64,000 nucleotides of DNA from Plectrocnemia conspersa (GCA_009617715.1 VTFK01000567.1:30001-94000), one strand, 5' to 3'. Counted from the first letter of the stretch, positions 1 through 13,360 are shown. Notes: a model not told the origin generated them from the sequence alone. Translations and numbers: made by a program.

Positions 1-2500
1 TTTATTATTTTGCCCGGGGCGCAAAGAGTGTATTTTTAGAAGCGTGCAATGGGAAGTGAAGTAGTTTTTTTTCTTCTCTTTCGTCGGAATATCGCAAGCA
101 TGATCAGCATATTTGAGGTCACGGGTGACTTGAACGCAAGCAATCCGAATTAGCTAAAGTAAACACTCGAACGACTGTTAGTTTTAATTATCTGGGCGTT
201 ATCGGGCGTAATAGTGTTGAGTCAACGAGCAATATTGACATTGTGTGGTTTAATTGGGCCATTATCAATGGTGGATTGCTCTCTATTTGTGTTTTGGGTG
301 AACTGTTATGACGGGTCATGGATTAGTTTTTTGTATTAAATTTCATGTATGAGATGGATTTACATAGAGCCAATGGTTGATCCAGAATTAGATACAAGCG
401 ATCAAACATTGATATGAATCATGCAATCCTGATTCAGCGCTCGTCTCTCTTTGGATCAAAGTGAAAACAGAATTCCCGGAGCAATATGAAATGCACTTAT
501 ATTATAAATGTACTTAAACCTGAACTTTACTTTGAGATACTGCTTTCTCCACTATGAATATAGTTAAAATAAAACGAAATATCGAATTGTGTAAACATTC
601 AGTGTCCATAGCAAGTCGAACTGTCAACAATTCAGTTACGAGTTGCTAAATTTAAAAACTAAATTGCATATTTTAAATATCGCTGTTATCAGTTAAATCT
701 TTAAAAAGCAAATATGATACATCCCTTTAATGTTAATATTATAATACTGAAGTAGTCGCAAAGAAAGTATTCAAGTCAAAATGCCACAATTGAGGTTGCT
801 CTCAAAAAAATATGAATTGGTTTAACTCAATACAAAAATCGCATATTTAAGCAACATACAATTGCAATTTTTACATCGACTAGATCAATGTGATATTTTT
901 AAAACCCCTTCAATGCATGTCACACATATGTATCTAATGTTTCCAAACCCTTCGGATTTGTTTCATGCATTTTTGGACAGTCTTGTCAGCTATTTTTTAA
1001 ATTGACATTTGGATTGGCCTCATTTTCAGCAGCTATTTAATATGCATTGGGAACTAGGGATCCAATTCAAGGTTTGCCTTCAACACAAAAATAACAGGAT
1101 TTAAATTATTTGAATAATTCTTAGAAACAATATTGCTAGTTGCTGAATGTTCTTGGTGGAACTTATGACTTTTATGTTATAAAATTTCATTATCTGATGG
1201 CATGAAAACGATAAAATCGTTAGTGATAATGTATTTTATTTTATTTTTAAGATTAATATATTAAAATTAATATTGTGGGGGTTCTTCTTAAAACTCGCGC
1301 ACTTAAACCACCGTAACCACGGCAATAATAAGGATGAACGTGACAAAAGCGTGTAACTTAACGGACCACACAAAAGCCCTCGTTACGACCAGGGGAAAAA
1401 TGGTAACAATTTAATAACACGTTGTAATTACCCTCCGATGCATAGAAAAAATAGTTTATCGTTGCGTAACGGTCGCAGAAACTAAACCATCGGTTAACTA
1501 CATTTAAACATCGACGCGCACACTTCGAACGTTTGGACACTGAGTGGACGCTTAATCATTAGCGTGCAACTCACCAGACAAGACCCGAAATTCATACATT
1601 TAGGAAATAAATACATTTCACAACAGCATTCATCGCTTTTTGTGGCATTATTTTACAGGCAAAACTTTTTTACTTTTTTACGGGACATTTAAATGTTCTT
1701 GCGGAACGCGGAACAAATCACTCATGTGCGGGAAGGTGAGTGTTCGCCAGTAATTTTTGGGAAAATGTATGAGGTGACCTTTTTTTTAGCTCTCGCAGCA
1801 TCCCTAAATGAACAAAAATATTTTCGAAATGACATTTTTTTAGCTGCCACTGTTTAGAGCTTAATAATATTGGCAATCCTAATCACAACTCATTTTTGTG
1901 TGCAAGTTGCGGCCCGTATGGCTTATTGAATTTTCAGTTGTTGCCCGCAACAAAATAGGTTGCTCATCACTGCTCTAATATATTCAATAATACTAATAAG
2001 TTATAAGCTTTATTAAGTTCAGTTTATGTTTGATCAATTATCCCAAATAATTACAATAAGTTTTGTTAATTTACAATAAAAGCAATAAATAAAATATATA
2101 AATATGTTTAAAGCGTTTGTCATCACGTTTAGTGACTTTCAACAGTTTAAACAGCTGATTATAAAAGAGCACATATTGATATAACAAATATGGTTGCTTT
2201 CAGATATTTTAAAAATTATTTCGCACAATTAAAACGGTACATCCTTATTGTTGAAAGATATTTGTTGATGATAAGCGATTTTCAGCTACGGACTAGAGGG
2301 TCGCGATTGCGTCCTTGTTATCTAGCGCCGCAGACATGACGTCAGCGCTCGAGAACGCTGTCCTAACACGAGCTATCAGGCTTTTTATCGAGCTTGCCTA
2401 GCACAACGATGTCTTCGGCTATGGTAACAAAGAGCTGGAACAAACTAAGTCACGTTTGGCGACTTCTTTATTTAAAAAAAAAAAATGTTTGCATTAAAAT
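1..2500. other. AT-rich non-coding DNA
   Basis: I see no coding exon on either strand. It is probably part of the first intron of the minus-strand NRBP/Madm gene (inference from the exon at 19683-19804). Around 1765-1805 and 1918-1978 are stretches that resemble the decayed end of a hAT-type element also visible at 3240-3297: a run of T after GTGACC, then GCTCTCGCAGCATCC, and later GCGGCCCG and TTGCTCATCACTG. Confidence 0.5.
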
Positions 2501-2529
2501 GCAGTGAAGTAGTCCAAATGTTGGAAAAG

Positions 2530-3190
2530 TCATTTACGAAAGGTTCATGAATGTTGCAAATATTTTTAAGAGGACTGTGACTATGTTGAATGTAACAAGA
2601 GAAATGACAATAAGGACATTTAAAAAAAATTACTGACATTTTGGGCATAAAACGAGTAGCAGTCAAATTTATTCCAAAACTAAAAAAGCGATTCTGTAAA
2701 ATCGCTGATGATGCAGAATTGCTGTGATAATGGTTGTGACATCAAAACAAAGATCCGATCGTATCAATGGAAGCACTCTGAAGAACCAATAACAAAAAAG
2801 CACAACAAGTTTAATTCATGGTCATGGTTATTCTTACTACTTTCATCAATTTTACGCCGTTTTCGGGAATTCGAAGAAAACGACCATAATTGTGGGCAAA
2901 AACTTAAGATTTTGCACCACGATAAAGCACCGACTCACGCTTCATTACTAATTTGTTCAAAAATAACATCTTGCGATTTTTTCCTGTTACCGCAGATGAA
3001 GAGGGCATTAAAAGGACGAATTATTGCGACCACAAAGGAGATAAAGGCAAAATCGCCGAATGAACTAGACTATACCCAATAATGCATTCCACAAATATTT
3101 TACGAATAATAGAAAAGACGCCGGCATAAGTGTATTACAGGGCTATTAAACTCGATCACTGGTATGGGGCTAAAAACGTAAAGTGTTAAT
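2530..3190 (+). pseudogene. mariner transposase remnant
   Basis: This is a decayed mariner-family transposase, a cut-and-paste DNA transposase. Read in shifting plus-strand frames, family landmarks appear in order: GIKRVAVKFIPKL near 2644-2685, KTKIRSYQWKHSEEP near 2745-2790, LHHDKAPTHASLL near 2914-2955 (around the second catalytic Asp), CDFFLLPQMKRALKGR near 2970-3017, and a decayed KRRRHKC near the end. The region between the YQWKHSEEP and LHHD blocks is short and altered and contains stops and frameshifts, so the gene is dead. The terminal inverted repeats were not identified. The family call is firm; the subfamily is not. Confidence 0.85.
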
Positions 3191-3510
3191 TTTATGAAAA
3201 TTATCGAAAATTTTCGTTAAATTAAAAATAGTTTGGAGTGTGATTTTTTTTTAAAATGCTCCCACCAGCATCCTTTGGCTAATAAGTTTGCCGACCACTG
3301 AGCTAGACTATACCCAATAATGCATTCCACAAATATTTTACGTATAATAGAAAAGACGCCGGCATAAGTGTATTACAGGGCTATTAAACTCGATCACTGG
3401 TATGGGGCAAAAATGTAAACTTTAATTTTATGCAAAAAATGTCGAACATTTTCGTTTGTAAAATGTCTGAGTGTGACCTTTTTTTAAAGCTCCCACCAGC
3501 ATCCATTAAC
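3064..3510. repeat. tandem duplication, 238-bp unit
   Basis: The block starting ACTAGACTATACCCAATAAT near 3065 recurs at an offset of 238 bp near 3303 with very few differences for about 110 bp, then with more substitutions and small indels up to CTCCCACCAGCATCC (3265 and 3492). The first copy includes the decayed 3' end of the mariner gene and a hAT-like end (GCCGACCACTG, 3287-3297). The duplication therefore postdates both insertions. Confidence 0.9.
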
Positions 3511-4044
3511 GAAATATTTTGAAGTGACTGTTTGTACCCAGGGCACTGAATAACCTCGAAATGGGAATGACTTGAAATTGTTAGGGCCGCAAAAATGTAT
3601 GTATTAAACTAAGGTTGACCAACCACCAATTTCCACCCTTTTTCTGAAAGCAATTGCAGGAAAAACTTTTTATATAATAGTTAGTTTTTAGGAAATTTTA
3701 GACTGAGCTGCCAAATCTTTACACATAAACGTCTGTGAATAAAATAAGTTTTTGCTGCGCAGCCAAATTCATTTTAGGTAGGGTAATTAATAGTATTATT
3801 ATAATCAGTTACGTTTATATTTTTTTCAAAGAAGCAAATATTTTTATTATAAATATATTTATCATACAAAATCTAATACTTGAATTTACTATCATCGGTA
3901 ATTCTTAACTACTAACAGAAAATGATTGATCGAGACATTTTATCTATTTCATTCTTACTTTAGAAATAAAGATAAGCCCACTCGGTAATGAGTGATTGTT
4001 CGCAGAAAAAAGTACTAGCAAAATTGTATCACAGTGACTACAAC

Positions 4045-4931
4045 TAGGGTTCTCCATTATTTGTAGTTTTTAACTATTCGAATATTGACTAAAAAATGGG
4101 TGAAGTATGCAAATATTCGAATATATTCGTAATTTATTTTTTGCTCGGCTTTTACAGATATTAATTTATTCAACCAATTAATGCAAAAAATAAATTAATT
4201 GATTGTAAAATAATATTTAGTTTATAATAATTACTTTCATAATCATTTAAGTTTTTGAATTTTATTAAATATGCATAAAAAATGCTGTGTAAATTACTGA
4301 TCAGTGAGTGCGTCAAAAGGAAAATGCTAAATTTATTACTACATACTTTTTATTTAGAGACGTCATTTCAACTTTTTTCAAATCACTAGAATTTATATCA
4401 GCTACGATTGAATTAATTCAGAAAAATTTATGAAACATTTTAAATACATAATTTTATCGAATTTATTGTATAATATATACAATAGCCAATAATGTTAACA
4501 ACGAATTTAATATATGTACATTAGGATTGGTGTTTGTTTTATTTCCGGATTTGTATATAAAATAAATAATAATAAATAAATTAACCGCGATCGAATTATT
4601 GAACTGACCGAAATAAAATCTTTGCGTCTTGTAACAACAAAAACAAAAAGTTGCGACGCACACCTGTTTTTGAGATAAGCGTTAAACAATAATAAAGGGT
4701 GGGCCTTGCTAACAATTCTAAGACGTGTCTGATTATATTGCATTTCGAAACAAAATAAAGACGCGTAAAGGACCATGGATTTTGGAGTGGCACTAGTCAC
4801 TCGGGTATATTGAAAAAAAACGACTAACTACAATTTTTTTATTCCGTGATTGTTTCAAAATTAAATTCGAGTAATTATTCGAATATTCATATAGTTGAAA
4901 ATCGGAATCGAATATTCGATTGAGAACCATA
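4045..4931. mobile_element. hAT-type element, copy A
   Basis: It begins TAGGGTTCTC and ends GAGAACCATA, an inverted pair, with ATTCGAATATT-rich subterminal sequence at both ends. It is flanked by an 8-bp target duplication with one mismatch, ACTACAAC (4037-4044) and ACTGCAAC (4932-4939); eight bases is the hAT signature. A second copy lies at 13399-14425 and shares both termini and the internal string AAAGGACCATGGATTTTGG (one base different there). No intact transposase is present; minus-strand frames near 4507-4800 are open but unrecognised. Confidence 0.75.
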
Positions 4932-5109
4932 ACTGCAACGTCAGCCTGTCATATGTATTTTTAAATGTATACTATTAGAAATCAAAAATATAAATAAATA
5001 TTTTTTGAATCAAAAAATTCGACTCTAACGTGAGAAAATTCTCAGAAAATATTACTTTAGATACCACGGGCACGGCACTGTTAATGTATGTAAAAATGCG
5101 CTTTTTGAG

Positions 5110-5470
5110 CATGTCAACCGACTGGTTTGGCCCGACGGGTCACAATTGTCCAGTTAAAAGACAACGTCGACGCAATTACCGATCGCTTCCGAGAAAGAAC
5201 TGTACCAGTAGTCGGTTATGGCGGCGGCCACTTAACCCTTTCCGGTCGCGCATTTTAGGGCGCGTCGTGCGCACCAGACGCACCGAGGACGCCCGTCCGA
5301 GTCAATTCATAAATTGGCCAGAAGGCCAAGAGCGAATTTCGTCAATTGGCCACGATAAATATGGCGCCGCAGCAGAGCAGCAGGCGGAGCGGGATTTCAG
5401 TTCTATCGCACTGTAACAATGCCAAACGACGACGACATAACCGGAACGTGATTCGCAAACGAAACGCATT
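5110..5470. other. GC-rich island, possible piggyBac end
   Basis: A GC-rich island in AT-rich DNA, including TTAACCCTTTCCGGTCGCGC at 5233-5252. TTAA followed by CCCTTT and a GC-rich subterminal repeat is the usual look of a piggyBac-type terminus. No matching right end (AAAGGGTTAA) was found nearby. The open frames here have no recognisable domain. It could equally be a promoter island. Confidence 0.25.
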
Positions 5471-5479
5471 GGTTTAATG

Positions 5480-7700
5480 TCCAATTTTGCATCTTCGCTG
5501 CCCGATTAGTCGCACTTTGATTGGAACCGTGTGACTCACTTCATTGGAACACGGGTAAAATATTGGCAAAAGAAGATTGAGTGGCTGCTTATTATTGTTA
5601 TGATACAGTCACACGAAGACAACGCGGAAAATTATGCAATACTGAGCGTACACACTAAGCCGGACGCGACGGTTTTTTCCGTATTGTCCGGGGACCAACA
5701 TCAAGTATCTTCACCGTTAACCCGAAGTCTACCCATAAGATCTAGTAAACCCAAATGAAAATGTATAATTGTTGTTATATGCATATTTACATAAATAAGT
5801 ATTTTACACCTCGATTGAATATTAAAATATATAATAATAAACCTCCTTTTTTAAATAAAAATTTGGCAAATTCGTACTGCAGTGTATTCTTGCTTTCATT
5901 GGTCAAAGTAGGGTTCAATTTTTTGGAGTACGTTGCTGTACATGCCCTCTCCCAATAAAAACATCACAAGCAAAAGCAATAAGACGAACCCATAATCGAA
6001 TAGTGTGTACGCTCTGTTACATTAAAAAATGTTTTATCTATTTAGATGTAAAATTTTATAAACGGTAATTTTTTATCCATTTTTAATCACATTTTTTATA
6101 CATAGTTCTGTTCTACTTGGTAAAGCTGCGTTTTAAGGATCTTAATTATAATTATATGTATTTATGTTACAGGCAAAGTCGAAATTTTGAAAATGCATAT
6201 AACTAGACAATGTATACACAAAAAAAAATTAACAATGTAACTAGTTATTGTATGCCCTCACTATTCGGTGTTTGTCAAAGTATTCAAAATTAAATAATCA
6301 CTTTATTTTTTTTCCTGCATTAATAAATAAATCATAAAATTAAAGTTTATTATATATTTTTTATATGTATGTTTTGATTAAATTTGCTTAGTGTATAAAC
6401 AATTAGCTATACAAACTAAATAAATAAAACAAACCTAACCCTAACCAAATAAAAGTTCAAAACCAAATAGTCAGTTTTAGAACTTAGGTTAGGTTTGAGT
6501 TTGAACAGCAAATGACGTTTCGCAATAGTTAAATTTTGTTTTTTTGATATTTTAGAGCAGCATATACCGGTGAAAATGTATTTGGATATGATTTCACTGA
6601 AACGCCAATGAAAATATTACTTCAATTGTAATACACATTGACCGTATTATTACGCAAACAAAAATTGCTCACACGAAAATTTCTCACAACGAAAATTCTT
6701 AATATATATAATTGTTTGATTGTCAAATATATTTTACTTTTAATTCTAACTACATTGAATGTTTCTATATTTTTTAATAAAAATTAAAGTGATTAAAAGT
6801 AATTTAAGTGTATCATCAATGATTACTAATACATTTGTAAAATAATTTTAAAACATATTTTTAAATTTATAATCATATTGACATCTGTGATACATACAGA
6901 CATTTTTTTATAAATACATTATGTATTCTTAAATATACATATGCATATGTATATTGATCATCAAATCGAATTTTTGGTTGCGTAATATTCACCGAACCCT
7001 GTAAATACATATATAAACTATCATTTCACTTTAGTTTGTCACAAAAATATGTACTATTTAAAATTTGTAATCAGTTTTCTTATAGCACGTCTAGGCAAGA
7101 ATATGTTAATTGACATTTATGTCAAAAATGATACGTAATATTCACTATACCATTATTTTTCTATAAACTTATAAACCCACCATTAGGCAGAATACATTAC
7201 GTAATGATGGAATTAAAAATAGAAATAAATGTTCAATATCTAAGTTAACGTGATCCCAAAATAATAAACTATAACAAATATTATTTATGATCATTTTGTT
7301 AAAGCAAGTGAAACGAAATATTTATATTTAGAGTATCTTACGCCGGTCCAAAAAAATTATCTAACGCACAATTTTACATTTAAATCAGGTTATTCAACTC
7401 TTGTGATAATTTTTTATAAGTTAAATTACAATGAAATAATGAATAAAGCATGTCATAATGTCACACTTGAAAATGATAAAAAGCACTACGGCAATATACA
7501 GTATATGAATCACCGCAATAAAATGATATTGTAAAAAAAATTGTATCTATATATTTACAAAAAATCATTATATGATACAGCTTAAAATTAATCTTTAAAT
7601 GAGTTAATATAAATCTACTATCATAATTACAAAACTGAAGCTAGAGTGAGTTTTGTAGTTATATTTTTTTATAAAAAGATGAAGGAAACAAACTGAACCC
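5480..7700. other. AT-rich non-coding DNA
   Basis: No gene is visible. It contains a short copy (about 6478-6535) of a dispersed repeat recognisable by TTAGGTTAGGTTTGAGTTTG and GACGTTTCGCAA, with longer copies near 9690-9800 and 44975-45085. Confidence 0.5.
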
Positions 7701-7703
7701 TAT

Positions 7704-8133
7704 TAGTGAAATCTCAGTATAACGAAGCTCACGGTCCTGAAGAAAAAATTCGTTATATTGAATGTAAGGAAGATGATATACATATTACAACAGCATCAAA
7801 ATAACCACTCCCAAGATTGTTTTTGTCCATTTTTATGGATACTGTAATGAACACAATAAAATTTGTTAAAAAGTTAGAGGGTCGGCGAAACACCTTAAAT
7901 GTCGCTTGTAAACCCATCCGGCATCCGTCAAGTCAAGGACGAACTGAATTCGGAGAAATATTGTGTCAAGTTGTAACGTCATTCTTAAATTCAGATGAAA
8001 ATATTTCGTTATACCGAGATCAGTTTTCGTTATAATGAAAACATTTTGTATAAAAGTTATTCGGGGACAAATTGAAAATTCGTTATACTGGGAATTTCGT
8101 TATTTCGGTATGCGTTACATAGATTTCACTGTA
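7704..8133. mobile_element. non-autonomous DNA transposon (MITE)
   Basis: About 430 bp with inverted ends: AGTGAAATCTCAGTATAACG on the left and, on the opposite strand from the right end, CAGTGAAATCT followed by AATAACG-type repeats. The internal string TTCGTTAT recurs several times (near 7750, 8008, 8027, 8080 and 8098). TA borders both ends, as expected for a Tc1/mariner or pogo-type element. The plus-strand frame at 7817-8035 has no family signature and I take it as internal filler. Confidence 0.6.
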
Positions 8134-8820
8134 CTACCAATTAAAAAATTATACAACCTAAAACCTAAAATATGTTATTTTACTACATAGTTTCGTTTTA
8201 ATATCACGAATAATAATGGAACTATCCCTTAAAAATTATAATACGACTTTCGGGCTGCAATACCTGAAGTATGATACAGTATGTATAACTTTTACGCGTT
8301 CGATATTTTATTATGTGAAAATCATTTCTTTACGTCGTGGCATGGTTAATCGAAGGTGCGCAATTTCGACGCGTCATAAAAATCGTCGATAAACGTTGCA
8401 TTCCAAGATGCATGTGAGTGTCCAATGATGCGTAGTATTAACGAGTACGTAGATAGAGACAGGCGATAGCGCTTCCGATACTTCAAAATTTAATTGAAAC
8501 GGCTCGGTTCGTGTTTTCATTTTTTGGTCGAAATACTTCAGTTATTGGATGAGCAATTGCTCGATGGGTGTTTTGAACAAAAAAACCGTGACATTCCAAT
8601 GCGGTAATTTATTCGTCGGTATAACGCCGTCATGTGATATAACACGTGAATTTATCATTATTGTTATGAATTACGAGGACATGATTAATCATAGCAACTG
8701 TCAACTAAGAAAAAATATTAAATGTTTCAAAGTAAATGGAACAAATGCATGAAAAACACAATAGATGTGAATTACGTGCTTCATAATTTATTATGTTTTA
8801 GTCTAAGAGCAATAATATTA

Positions 8821-9044
8821 TGTAGGGGGGGGCGATTTATTTAGCTACTCTGGAACTACGTGATGCGCTGGCAACACGGGAACAGACATGGTTTGGCAAC
8901 GCGAAGGGTGATCGACTGACGGTCGACGCTCACCGATCAGCTGCGTAACAATTACATACAATTACGTAGCAATGTAATTGTTTAAATCGTAAATAAATCT
9001 TCTGCAGAGACTAATTTATATCTCATTTCCAACCCGTCACAACA
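8821..9044 (+). mobile_element. solo LTR-like sequence
   Basis: A GC-richer block that starts TGTAGGGGGG and ends CCCGTCACAACA (TG...CA), with AATAAATCTTCTGCAGAG about 50 bases before the end acting like the polyadenylation part of an LTR. No internal retrotransposon region follows and no clear target duplication is seen. A solo Ty3/gypsy-type LTR is my best reading; chance cannot be excluded. Confidence 0.4.
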
Positions 9045-9679
9045 GATTCGCTAATAATAGATGAAAAAATAGTTATATTTACAATAAAGTACGCCTTATT
9101 TAAAGAAAATTAAAGTAATTAATATGACCATAAGTATTGTTAAATTGATAGATAAATAATAATATTAATAATTTAAACTTATGCTTTGTCAAAAAATAAT
9201 AATTATCAATACAGAAACAAAGGAAGCAATACAGTGCTGACACGTCGGTAGAATGTAGCTATGTACAGTGGCGTAGCGAAGGGGGGGGTCTAAGCCCCCT
9301 TTGGCGGAGCGCAGTGTTAATTAAATATAAATTACAAAAAATATCTTGCCTTTTTTCTTGACAAAATCTTGGCTACGTATCCAAATAACAAGTGTCCAGA
9401 AACAGCGTTGCCAAATCTTTAGCTGTTTAAATTATGATCGTTACGCAAAAAACCTCGAATTTAGTTCCGCCGACACGATTTTATTGCTTTTGATCCTATT
9501 GATAAAAATTCGATTCGAATATTCTTTGACCAATACTCTCATATCAGAAGTCCATAGTTATGTTGGTAGGATAGCTATAATATTTTTGAAACACGTGTAA
9601 TATCAAAGTGCAGACTAACTATAGAGCAATATGCGAGATGCGACGTCTATCTGTACTTCTTATTCCGTTTATTTCCCCT

Positions 9680-9806
9680 GAGAGATTAGTTTTAAACTAT
9701 AATTAGTTTAAGGGCTTTCATTAGGTCAAGTTGGGTTTGGTTAATTTGCGTATGTTAGGTTTGGGTTTGAACAGCAAATGGACGTTTCGCAACTGTCAAA
9801 TTAGTC
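9680..9806. repeat. dispersed repeat copy
   Basis: It contains AACTATAATTAGTTT, AGGTCAAGTTGGGTTTG, TTAGGTTTGGGTTTGAACAG and CGTTTCGCAACTGTCAAATT. The same sequence recurs at 44975-45090 and, shorter, at 6478-6535. The family is unidentified. Confidence 0.7.
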
Positions 9807-9851
9807 AGGTAAATTATATTTTCGCTAGTATAAATATATATCCTGTTATTA

Positions 9852-10845
9852 CAGGCAGCCCTCAACTTTCGAACGTTCGACTTTCGCACAATTCGCTATT
9901 TCGCACATTTAAAAAAAAATTACAAAAACTTTTTTTTTTTTTTTTAAAAACGTTCTGATAGCGGTGAATCTTTTGCTTCAATCGGACGTTCGTATGATAC
10001 AAACAGGTCTACGATATGTTCAATTTTGCAAAATAAAAATATAATTAAAGAATACGTTCAAAATTGTGGAAAATAAAGATATATTTCCACAATCTTTAAT
10101 GATATGTTTCCAAAAAAACACATCAAAAATAAAACATGGATGAAATGGAAAATCTTTGTCATCGTAGATCGATGACCAACATCAAAAAAAGATGAGTATT
10201 TCAATTATTCAAGCAAAAGCTCTTAGTTTGCTCAAAGAATGGAAGGATAGATTAAAAAAATATTTTAACACGGTTTTTCAGGCAAGTAACGGTTGGTTTT
10301 ACAATTTTGAAATGAGGTATTTTTTTCATAAAATTAAATTTACTGGAGAATCGGCTGATGCGAAAAAAGATGCTGCAAAAGAATTTATTTCCTAATTATC
10401 CTAAATTATTGAAGATGTAGAATATTCCTCTAGCCAAATATTTAATGTAGATGAGACAGGTTTATTTTGGAAAACTTTTTAACAATGAAAAATATGAATG
10501 AAGCCTTCACGCACCTTGACAAATTTTTAAATATCATGGAAGATTGTGATCCCAATGGAGAACGCATATCTCAAGTGCGTGGGGCGATCAATAAAAACAT
10601 AGCATGTTATAAAATACTATATGAAGAAAAGAAAAAAAATAGTGGAAAACAGTTAACTCTTGATAACTTTTCAAAGGAAACACCCGCAAACCCCACTTAA
10701 ACGCCTCTTAAACATCTTATATTTACTTGATAAATAAATATTTTAAAATACGCACAATTTCAATTTTTTTTACTTCCCTCGACTTTCGTACATTCAACAT
10801 ATTTTCAGGAACCAATTATGTACGAAAAAATATTTTCTGCATAAA
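9852..10845 (+). pseudogene. pogo/Tigger element, internally deleted
   Basis: The left terminus CAGGCAGCCCTCAACTTTCG follows a TA, as in pogo/Tigger elements. The plus strand then carries recognisable CENP-B-like/DDE transposase pieces: QASNGWFYNFEMRYFFHKIK and FTGESADAKKDAAKEFIS (10290-10395), then NVDETGLFWK (about 10444-10473, the first catalytic Asp region). Shortly after, the frame jumps to the C-terminal tail FTHLDKFLNIMEDCDPNGE (about 10509-10565). The central catalytic domain is missing, so this is a deletion derivative of a longer element. The right terminus near 10845 is eroded. Confidence 0.85.
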
Positions 10846-10849
10846 TTTG

Positions 10850-13180
10850 ACTGTTTTTTTTTAGATTTTCTTTGAGTCATCAGAAACGTCATTTCAGCTT
10901 TTGTAGCTTTTTTTTAATATTTCGATTTTATTAATTTTTTTTTAATTGCATTTTTTTGCCGAATTCAGCAAAACACATTTTCTGTAATTTGAATACTATG
11001 TAATCCTTTATTTTTATTGAGATTAATGACATAATGAAAAAATCGCCTATAAGTAATGTATAAAGCGTCCAAAATATTTTATTTAATAAAACATAAATCA
11101 GCATATAATCAGAACTATGTTTCTAGTCATCAGAAGTGTCCCTGTCACCATTTACGTTATCACTTTGGCGTTTCCATGCACTTCCGTGACCCGAAACTTC
11201 TACGAGCCCCCGACGATAATCGGACGTTGGCACCGGTCGCAAGCTAGGGTCTAATTCTGCATCTAGTTGTCTAAAAATAACTGCCTACGTTTATATTATT
11301 GTATAACAACAATCTCACTAATCTCCGACGGTGAACTTGGCCCTATTTGCGCGTCCGCATCGTCGCAGCACGTGCATCGGCTAGCTGCCAAAGTTGCCAG
11401 AGATCGATATCCTTTCGAGGCGTATGCACGCCATAGCCGTAGACACGGCAACAGAAACTTCCGCATACGAGGAAAATCTTGACTTACACATGAAATACGT
11501 TCCAGGATATAGAAGCGATAGTGAAACCTAAACCCTTCGATTGAATATCACTATCATTTATTGACGATGTAGTGGAGTACTCATTTTAATTATGATAAAA
11601 AATATGATCCAATCTCCATAGATGTTGTTTCATATATCGAGAAGTATTCAAAATTTAAAGGTGTTTCAATGAGCTAAACATTCTGCATTCCCCCGCTCCC
11701 CGCCGCTGGAGCAAGGATCGCTTACTCGAGTAAAATAATATGAACAGTTACTCCTCTGATTATTCTCCCCTTATCTATCGACATGTTAGTCTCCTATATG
11801 AAATTTAGTGGACGTTACTTTAAAATAAAATATAAAATACCAGGATTCTCCAGACTCTGAAGGACTAAACGGCGACAAACAGCCGTCATTAACCAATCAT
11901 GTGTGATCGGATCAGGTTGCTCACGTGTCGAGGTCTAATTCCATCAGGTAAACCAATACGCGGTGACTCACTCCTCTAGAGTGGCGCAACAATCGTCGGT
12001 TGGGTTACCATCAATGGGTACTACACGAGTCGCCAGTTTAGATTTTCCTGTACGCCTATGGAATAGCAATTGCTTTACGATTCTCCAAATCGACACACGC
12101 TGCATTGTATTTCTCTAAAAACGTATCTGTTTTAGGGATTATGATTAAGCGTTTGCGCACTTGTGACGTGTACACTGCGTATTTTGATTGCGAATCGATC
12201 GCCACAGGGTCGCCACAAAATCCCTCTAGTCCTTGAGTGTTAAAAAAATGCTAATGTACGGTCGTCTGCTCGAGTTCCCAAGGTTCGCTCTTGGCTCGAT
12301 AATACAAATAGATTGTTTTCTATGTAATTTCAATCCGGAATACTTAAATTAGACATCGTGAACATTAAGATTTCGTTGGAATGTTAACAATGATTAATGT
12401 TTACGAGTGATAAGAAATTTCAATCACAGATGTACTCGTAACGTTAATTATGATTAGCACGTGACGAAATTTGACGTTGATGTTATGTTGTCTAATTTGT
12501 GATTGCTTAACGTCTTATCAAACGTAATTTTCACCGATAATGATCGAATTGTAAGAACAACCAAAATTTACTGAAACGAATGATGCTATATTTATGATTC
12601 AACAAACCGGTACATGACTATATCCATATGTACTATATCTAACACAAACCAAAATATTAAACAAATTAAGGTTTATCATGATACATAGTATATATTACAT
12701 TCATTTAAAGCTCAATTTTGTACTAGATAGTAGAAAAATAGTTTTTATATAAAAATCATTACTATTGTTTTACAAAATACTGTTGTATTAAATTAAAAGT
12801 ACTATCGTTTTTAAGAATCATTTGCTCTTCAAAAATATGTATTTAATAAACATTTTTTTTGGTCAACTACTATAACAAAAAAATAAATATGTAAGAGTAC
12901 ACTAAAATCTAAAAAACTTCCAAGAACAAATCTAAACAAAACATGAGTGAAATCGGCTTTTCTGAACACCCAAGAATTACACAATTGCCACGCAGATTTT
13001 CGAAAAATATAAATTAAAATTAATTACCGCAACTTGACCCTTTAAACATTTTTTTTATAAGAAAAAAATAGTGTGGCTTCGCATCGAATAAATCAATGTA
13101 CTGATCTTTAATTTTGTAGGACAAAGTTTGTTGTTATTGTTATTAGGTATTTAATTTGTTGTACAACAATAAAGAAATGT
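10850..13180. other. non-coding DNA, mixed composition
   Basis: No supported gene. GC-richer patches at about 11140-11500 and 11930-12240 have open frames without recognisable domains or splice structure. The remainder is AT-rich. Confidence 0.45.
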
Positions 13181-13183
13181 TTT

Positions 13184-13282
13184 TCGTGGGTGCGTATCCG
13201 AAGTGAGTTTGCTTTGAATCCCGGACTCCAAACTGGTCCAATGGATTCGAAGAAAGAAACGGCTGCTTTTGCGATTTTCACT
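13184..13282. repeat. dispersed repeat, copy 1
   Basis: CGTGGGTGCGTATCCG then GAATCCCGGACTCCAAACTGG and GCGAAGAAAG-like sequence followed by CGGCTGCTTTTGCG. A diverged copy lies at 53787-53878 in the same orientation. Its right end adjoins a reversed LINE 3' tail. Confidence 0.6.
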
Positions 13283-13360
13283 GATTTATTTATTTTTTAG
13301 ATTAAATTAAGACCATCGTGGCCTAACAGGTTACCCCAATACGCCACGATGGTCGAGCAC
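13283..13360 (-). mobile_element. LINE 3' tail with hairpin, reversed
   Basis: Read on the minus strand this is CGACCATCGTGGCGTATTGG, then GGTAACCTGTTAGGCCACGATGGTC (arms GACCATCGTG and CACGATGGTC form a 10-bp stem), then TTAATTTAATCT and an A-rich tail. It matches the 3' end of the LINE at 39345-40490. It is probably a 5'-truncated insertion on the minus strand. Confidence 0.75.

Noticed and set aside
2472..2666. 64-residue minus-strand open frame
   Set aside because: Antisense to the plus-strand mariner remnant.
6420..6500. Possible telomeric repeat (CCTAACCCTAACC and TTAGGTTAGG)
   Set aside because: Only two or so imperfect units are present, within a dispersed repeat; not an interstitial telomere array.
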